DNA of 64,000 nucleotides from Pseudoalteromonas piscicida (GTDB lineage Bacteria > Pseudomonadota > Gammaproteobacteria > Enterobacterales > Alteromonadaceae). Each line of letters begins with the position of its first letter. Position 1 is the stretch's first letter. A program made the translations under genes and the position numbers. Below, piece after piece: positions 59,555 through 64,000 of the stretch. Below the pieces are notes generated by a model. That model was not told the origin of the DNA. It worked only from the letters and a program-made list of their open reading frames with translations, and did no database searches. The stretch covers positions 2,801,001 through 2,865,000 of the forward strand of contig NZ_CP011924.1 of the NCBI RefSeq assembly GCF_000238315.3, written 5' to 3'.

Positions 59555-60250
59555 ATGAGCATAAAGGTTTTATTAGTTGAAGATGATGAACTCTTAGCAA
59601 AGCGACTGTGTAGTCACTTTGAAAATACCGAGTTCAGTATCACTGTAGAGAATACAGGGGCTACTGCGCTTGAGCTTATTCAATCTCAAACCCAAAACCC
59701 ATTTGCACTTGCTATTGTTGATGTTGTTTTACCCGCCACCGATGGCCTGCAACTTGCGAAAGAGATTAATACCTTATCAGACCTTGGTGTCATCATGCTC
59801 TCCAGTCGAGACTCTCAAGCCGACAGAATCGCAGGTCTTGCGCAAGGTGCTGATGACTACGTTTGTAAGCCTGTTGATACGCTTGAGCTTGAACTGCGTA
59901 TGCGTGCCTTATACAAACGTTTAGTTGGTAATAAAGACGATGAATCAGAAGAATTTATCGAATATGCTGATTTTAAACTACACCCTGATAATCGTACCTT
60001 AATCAATCAACACGGCATTGAGTCTCGACTTACCGAAGCTGAGCATAAGGTATTGATTTGTCTTATTTCCAATGCTGGAAGGGCAACATCCAGAGAGCGT
60101 ATTTCAGAAGACATTGGGCAACCTGATTGGAGCCCAAGCGACAGAACGGTTGATGTCTTAGTTGGCCGACTACGCAAAAAACTCGGCGATGAAAAAGAGC
60201 AAAAACGCATTGTGACGGTTCGCGGCAAGGGTTATATGTTATCAGCTTAA
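59555..60250 (+). CDS. Orphan OmpR-family response regulator
   Basis: Receiver domain residues 1-115 with the acidic pair near residue 10, phospho-acceptor Asp56 (AIVDVVLPATDG) and Lys105 (DDYVCKPVD). A winged-helix DNA-binding domain follows (about 130-231; DRTVDVLVGRLRKKLGD and RIVTVRGKGYML). 231 residues. No histidine kinase flanks it, so its partner is elsewhere. It is followed by the convergent comM gene. Confidence 0.92.
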   Translation: MSIKVLLVEDDELLAKRLCSHFENTEFSITVENTGATALELIQSQTQNPFALAIVDVVLPATDGLQLAKEINTLSDLGVIMLSSRDSQADRIAGLAQGADDYVCKPVDTLELELRMRALYKRLVGNKDDESEEFIEYADFKLHPDNRTLINQHGIESRLTEAEHKVLICLISNAGRATSRERISEDIGQPDWSPSDRTVDVLVGRLRKKLGDEKEQKRIVTVRGKGYMLSA

Positions 60251-60293
60251 CCTTTACCAATTATACACTCCCTATCTATTGAAATGCCGTTAG

Positions 60294-61814
60294 CTAGAAC
60301 TGTGTTAACTGAGCTAACAACCTCTCCAGCGCACGATAACTAAGCGCTTCCTTTAAATGTGATAAGCCAATATTAGGTGTCGAGCTCAGATCTGCTATGG
60401 TACGCGCGACCTTGATTATTCGATGATATGAACGTGGTGATAGCTTTAGTTTTTCTGCTGCCTTTGCTAGAAATAAACGCTCAGTATCAGCAAGATAGCA
60501 GATATTATTTAGCTCTTTTACACTCAGTTGATCGTTACATTTTCCCTGACGTGCTAAAGCTGTTTTATAGGCCTGTTCCACCCTAGCCCTTATTGTCTCG
60601 CTAGACTCTCCATCACTCTGGGATTGTAGCTCTTCTGTTTTTAGACGAGGTAATTCTACCTGTAGATCTATTCGGTCTAAAAATGGACCTGAAATCTTAG
60701 CCAAATAGCGCAATACTTGATCCGGAGACGCTCGCTTGTCAGTGTAACAACCTGTAGGACTGGGATTTAATGCTGCAATCAGTTGAAAGTTTGCAGGGTA
60801 ATCAACTTGTCGAGCTGCACGCGAAATCGTTACCATGCCCGTTTCCATCGGCTCACGTAATGAGTCCAGTACCTTCCTATCAAATTCTGGCAACTCGTCC
60901 AAAAATAGAACGCCATTATTTGACAATGATATCTCCCCAGGCTTAGGGTTCGACGAGCCTCCAACCAAGGCTACCGCAGAGCAAGTATGATGTGGAGCTC
61001 TAAAAGGCCTTGTTTTCCAGTTTGATTGACTGATTGTTTTTCCCAGTATGGAATAGATAGAAGCTGTTTCTAATGCCTGATTATCCGTCATTAGTGGCAT
61101 TATAGTGGGTAGACGCTGAGCAAGCATTGATTTTCCAGTGCCAGGAGGACCAAGAAATAAAACGTTATGCCCACCTGCCGCGGCTATTTCTAGCACTCGC
61201 TTCGCCCCCTCTTGCCCTTTCACCTCAGCCATATCCAGCAAGCTCCCCCCTGAGGCTTGTAAATTTAAATCGTCTGGGTAGAGTCGATTAAACCTAAGTG
61301 ATTGCTGGCCGCTTAAGTCTAACCATGCTGTACGCAAGCAGCTTATAGCAACACGATTGGCATCAGCGGCAAGGCTCGCAACTGCATCGTTACCAATTGG
61401 TAGGTAAGCAGTTCGCCCCTCCTTCGCTGCTGCAATAACAGATGGCAAAATGGCAGTGACCGTCCTCAGCTCACCATTTAACGCAAGCTCACCATAAAAC
61501 TCTTTATCAGCAATAGCTTGACTATCTAACTGTCCTGATGCGACGAGAACACCGAGTGCGATTGCAAAGTCAAAGCGGCCACCGTCTTTGGGTAGATCTG
61601 CTGGTGCTAAGTTTACTGTGATACGCTGTTCTGGAAATAAAAAGCCAGCATTAACAAGGGCACTACGGACGCGCTCTTTGGCTTCTTTAACTGAGGTTTC
61701 GGGTAATCCAACGATACTAAAGGCAGGTAAACCGTTGCTAAGGTGCACCTCAACAATTACCTCGGGAGCGGTAATACCAACTTGTGCTCGAGTGAAGACT
61801 CTTGCTAAAGACAT
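60294..61814 (-). CDS. comM: YifB/ComM-family AAA ATPase
   Basis: In Vibrio and Acinetobacter ComM is a hexameric helicase that drives branch migration in natural transformation. The N-terminal LonC-like domain is followed by Walker A GPPGTGKS (residues 222-229), Walker B FLDELPEF and a Mg-chelatase-like C-terminal domain (FLDRIDLQVELPRL...RSYHRIIKVARTIADL). 506 residues, as in the family. The gene is widespread in non-transformable bacteria too, so its presence alone does not prove competence. Confidence 0.93.
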   Translation of the reverse strand: MSLARVFTRAQVGITAPEVIVEVHLSNGLPAFSIVGLPETSVKEAKERVRSALVNAGFLFPEQRITVNLAPADLPKDGGRFDFAIALGVLVASGQLDSQAIADKEFYGELALNGELRTVTAILPSVIAAAKEGRTAYLPIGNDAVASLAADANRVAISCLRTAWLDLSGQQSLRFNRLYPDDLNLQASGGSLLDMAEVKGQEGAKRVLEIAAAGGHNVLFLGPPGTGKSMLAQRLPTIMPLMTDNQALETASIYSILGKTISQSNWKTRPFRAPHHTCSAVALVGGSSNPKPGEISLSNNGVLFLDELPEFDRKVLDSLREPMETGMVTISRAARQVDYPANFQLIAALNPSPTGCYTDKRASPDQVLRYLAKISGPFLDRIDLQVELPRLKTEELQSQSDGESSETIRARVEQAYKTALARQGKCNDQLSVKELNNICYLADTERLFLAKAAEKLKLSPRSYHRIIKVARTIADLSSTPNIGLSHLKEALSYRALERLLAQLTQF

Positions 61815-61831
61815 CCATGTCTCCTGCTTAC

Positions 61832-62446
61832 TTAAAATTTATAGTTAAATACGTGTAACACCAAGTGGTATCGCATAGCCGCTAATCTTAATAACAAGGT
61901 TGCCGCCATGGACAATACCATTACGTATTCTGTTGCCATGCCCAATTTAATTGCTTGAGTATAGACTATCCCGCCAAAAATGCAGGTGATCGCGTATAAC
62001 TCTCCTTTTAGAAGAAGTGGGATCTCTCGAGCTAATACGTCTCTGATAACCCCACCAAAACACCCGGTCAATACACCCATGATCACAGCTGTAGTATCAG
62101 GCATTCCAATACTTAAAGCCTTTTGTACTCCCATTACAGCGAAAAAAGCAAGTCCAATAGCATCAGCAACCTGCAGTACAGTTCTTGGAATATTTTGATG
62201 CCGATTTAGCCACCATATACTCACAGCGACAGCAAATAAAATAGCGTAAATATAGCTAGTATCATGAAGCCAAAAAACGGGTTGATCTAAAATCAAGTCT
62301 CGTAATGTTCCCCCCCCGATACCAGTTACAGTCGCAAGGACAATCACACCAAAGCCATCCATGTGTTTACTATGCGCAATTAAGGTTCCCGAGATCGCAA
62401 AAACCATAACGCCCAAGAGATCAAACCAATGATAGAGTTCTGACAT
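61832..62446 (-). CDS. TRIC/YicG-family cation channel protein
   Basis: Inner-membrane protein with seven predicted helices from two UPF0126 repeats. DLLGVMVFAISGTLIAHSKHMDGFGVIVLATVTGIGGGTLRDLILD and AFFAVMGVQKAL...VIMGVLTGCFGGVIRDVLAREIPLLL carry the paired GGG(T/V)(L/I)RD motifs. 204 residues, the family norm. Bacterial TRIC proteins are trimeric K+/Na+ channels. It lies 17 bases after comM's start side on the same strand, so could be upstream in an operon with comM. Confidence 0.9.
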   Translation of the reverse strand: MSELYHWFDLLGVMVFAISGTLIAHSKHMDGFGVIVLATVTGIGGGTLRDLILDQPVFWLHDTSYIYAILFAVAVSIWWLNRHQNIPRTVLQVADAIGLAFFAVMGVQKALSIGMPDTTAVIMGVLTGCFGGVIRDVLAREIPLLLKGELYAITCIFGGIVYTQAIKLGMATEYVMVLSMAATLLLRLAAMRYHLVLHVFNYKF

Positions 62447-62807
62447 TTCGTAATTAGTTGTGAAACAAAAGCAAAATCATAACGAAGATCTCACACAAAA
62501 GGTAGTAGGATCGCCGATATTTACAGTTTTCAATGTACTGATTAAAGTGACTTTATGAAATGTTTAGGATGAATACTTGTGGGTAAACCGCCTATCATGA
62601 TACATGTTTATACTGTGGCGTAGCGCATTTACTTAGGTTTAGAATATTTTTTCAGAACTTCATTGCAAACCATCGGTGGGTGAACCACCTAACCGTGTTG
62701 TACTGTGTTGTACTGTGTTGATACTGTGGTGGGAGCGAGTTCACCTCGCGATGTGTTGATTAGCTTGCGAGATTTTTTATATCTCAAATTTCTATACCCC
62801 AAACAGC
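62447..62807. repeat. Intergenic region with REP-like hairpins and a 10-base tandem repeat
   Basis: No gene is seen in the roughly 400 bases between the TRIC gene and the rRNA operon. It contains GGTGG-GTGAA-CCACC (62675-62689), GCGAG-TTCAC-CTCGC (62735-62749), and three units of GTGTTGTACT (62695-62725, the last with one inserted base). The two hairpin loops are exact reverse complements. A degenerate GTGGGTAAACCGCC occurs near 62580. The pattern resembles a REP-type cluster. Confidence 0.5.
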
Positions 62808-62840
62808 AAAAAACCCGTCGCATTGCTGCAACGGGTTTCT
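62808..62840 (-). terminator. rRNA operon terminator
   Basis: AAACCCGT (62811-62818) / ACGGGTTT (62831-62838) stem with a 12-base loop and a T run in the leftward direction, directly after 5S. Confidence 0.85.
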
Positions 62841-62848
62841 CTTATTTG

Positions 62849-62964
62849 GCCCTGGCGATGTTCTACTTTCACATGGGTAATCCACACTATCATCGACGCT
62901 GTTTTGTTTCACTTCTGAGTTCGGCATGGGGTCAGGTGGGTCCAAAACGCTATAGTCACCAGGA
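62849..62964 (-). rRNA. rrf: 5S ribosomal RNA
   Basis: The minus strand reads CCTGGTGACTATAGCG, then CCACCTGACCCCATGCCGAA, CTCAGAAGTGAAAC and ends with CATCGCCAGG, the standard gammaproteobacterial 5S order. CCTGG and CCAGG pair as helix I. Length about 116. Ends are placed to a few bases. Confidence 0.96.
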
Positions 62965-63130
62965 AATTCTGTTCATCAATGAAGTCTCCCTCATTAATGT
63001 AAATCCGGAAAAAGCTATTAAATTCTTTGTCTACTTTAGTCTATTAACTTCTGTTAGCTAAGGCCTCCATGGATGGAGGTCATGCTAGGAATTGTCTGGA
63101 ACAATTCTAGTAAACCACTTTGGCGTTGTA
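62965..63130 (-). other. 23S-5S intergenic spacer
   Basis: Processing spacer of about 165 bases between the 23S 3' end and 5S. No tRNA-like cloverleaf is seen. A short palindrome CCTCCATGGATGGAGG lies near 63063-63078. Sequence just outside the 23S end should pair with its 5' flank, which is beyond the window. Confidence 0.75.

Positions 63131-64000
<870 letters not shown>

Noticed and set aside
62695..62725. Short CRISPR-like array of GTGTTGTACT units
   Set aside because: The units are only 10 bases, contiguous without spacers, and no cas genes are present. It is a simple tandem repeat.
62705..63061. Rightward 118-codon frame across the 5S region
   Set aside because: It runs antisense through 5S rRNA and its terminator; coding is not credible. 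The same holds for frames at 63280-63931 inside 23S.
62965..63130. tRNA gene in the 23S-5S spacer
   Set aside because: No cloverleaf or T-arm GTTCRA motif in the proper context was found.

Overview
The window looks like core chromosome of a marine gammaproteobacterium, most likely Pseudoalteromonas or a close Alteromonadales relative. The reasons are moderate-to-low GC, gammaproteobacterial gene orders (petAB next to rplM-rpsI; degQ-degS; mlaFEDCB-ibaG-murA divergent from cax-kdsDC-lptCAB-rpoN-hpf-ptsN-rapZ-ptsO; tldD-yhdP-rng-maf-mreDCB; csrD-ssb-uvrA), and dispersed palindromic repeats with TAATACCAATT-type ends that I recall from that group. The genus is inference; no search was run.

Layout. 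1-1644: end of a cytochrome bc1 operon (petB cut by the window edge, petA). 2159-3176: rpsI, rplM and their leader. 3344-7656: zapE, zapG and the envelope proteases degQ and degS. 7726-12382: leftward murA, ibaG and the Mla phospholipid-transport operon. 12557-20308: rightward calcium/sodium antiporter, Kdo synthesis (kdsD, kdsC), LPS transport (lptC, lptA, lptB), rpoN, hpf and the nitrogen-PTS/RapZ genes. 19345-21859: a direct tandem duplication with a 1257-bp period, which leaves an intact rapZ-ptsO pair followed by a 5'-truncated rapZ and a second complete ptsO. 21860-28261: repeat-rich spacer, mgtE, pmbA/tldE, darP, a 265-bp MITE-like element, tldD and a nitrilase. 28254-36597: yhdP, rng, maf, mreD, mreC and mreB. 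36665-41496: a periplasmic SUMF1/PEGA protein, a PLP enzyme and a csrD-like gene. 41752-47679: ssb, a YajR-type exporter, an orphan solute-binding protein and uvrA. 47730-62446: more strain-variable genes, including a membrane protein, thioesterase, 2OG oxygenase, YacL, AEC transporter, AtoE-like transporter, site-2 protease, REC-EAL regulator, CNNM/CBS protein, S9 peptidase, orphan response regulator, ComM and a TRIC-type channel. 62849-64000: leftward 5S rRNA and the 3' part of 23S rRNA.

Much of the window concerns the cell envelope: peptidoglycan precursor synthesis (MurA), rod shape (MreBCD), outer-membrane lipid asymmetry and phospholipid supply (Mla, YhdP), LPS core synthesis and export (Kds, Lpt), periplasmic quality control and sigma-E signalling (DegQ, DegS), and RapZ, which adjusts amino-sugar supply for MurA. 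The most unusual observations are the apparently perfect rapZ-ptsO tandem duplication with one breakpoint inside a repeat, the nested palindromic elements, and the csrD-mreB interval. In Vibrio that interval carries the MSHA pilus cluster; here it holds only a PLP enzyme and a SUMF1-like protein lacking the catalytic cysteines. I saw no prophage, transposase, CRISPR array or defence island.
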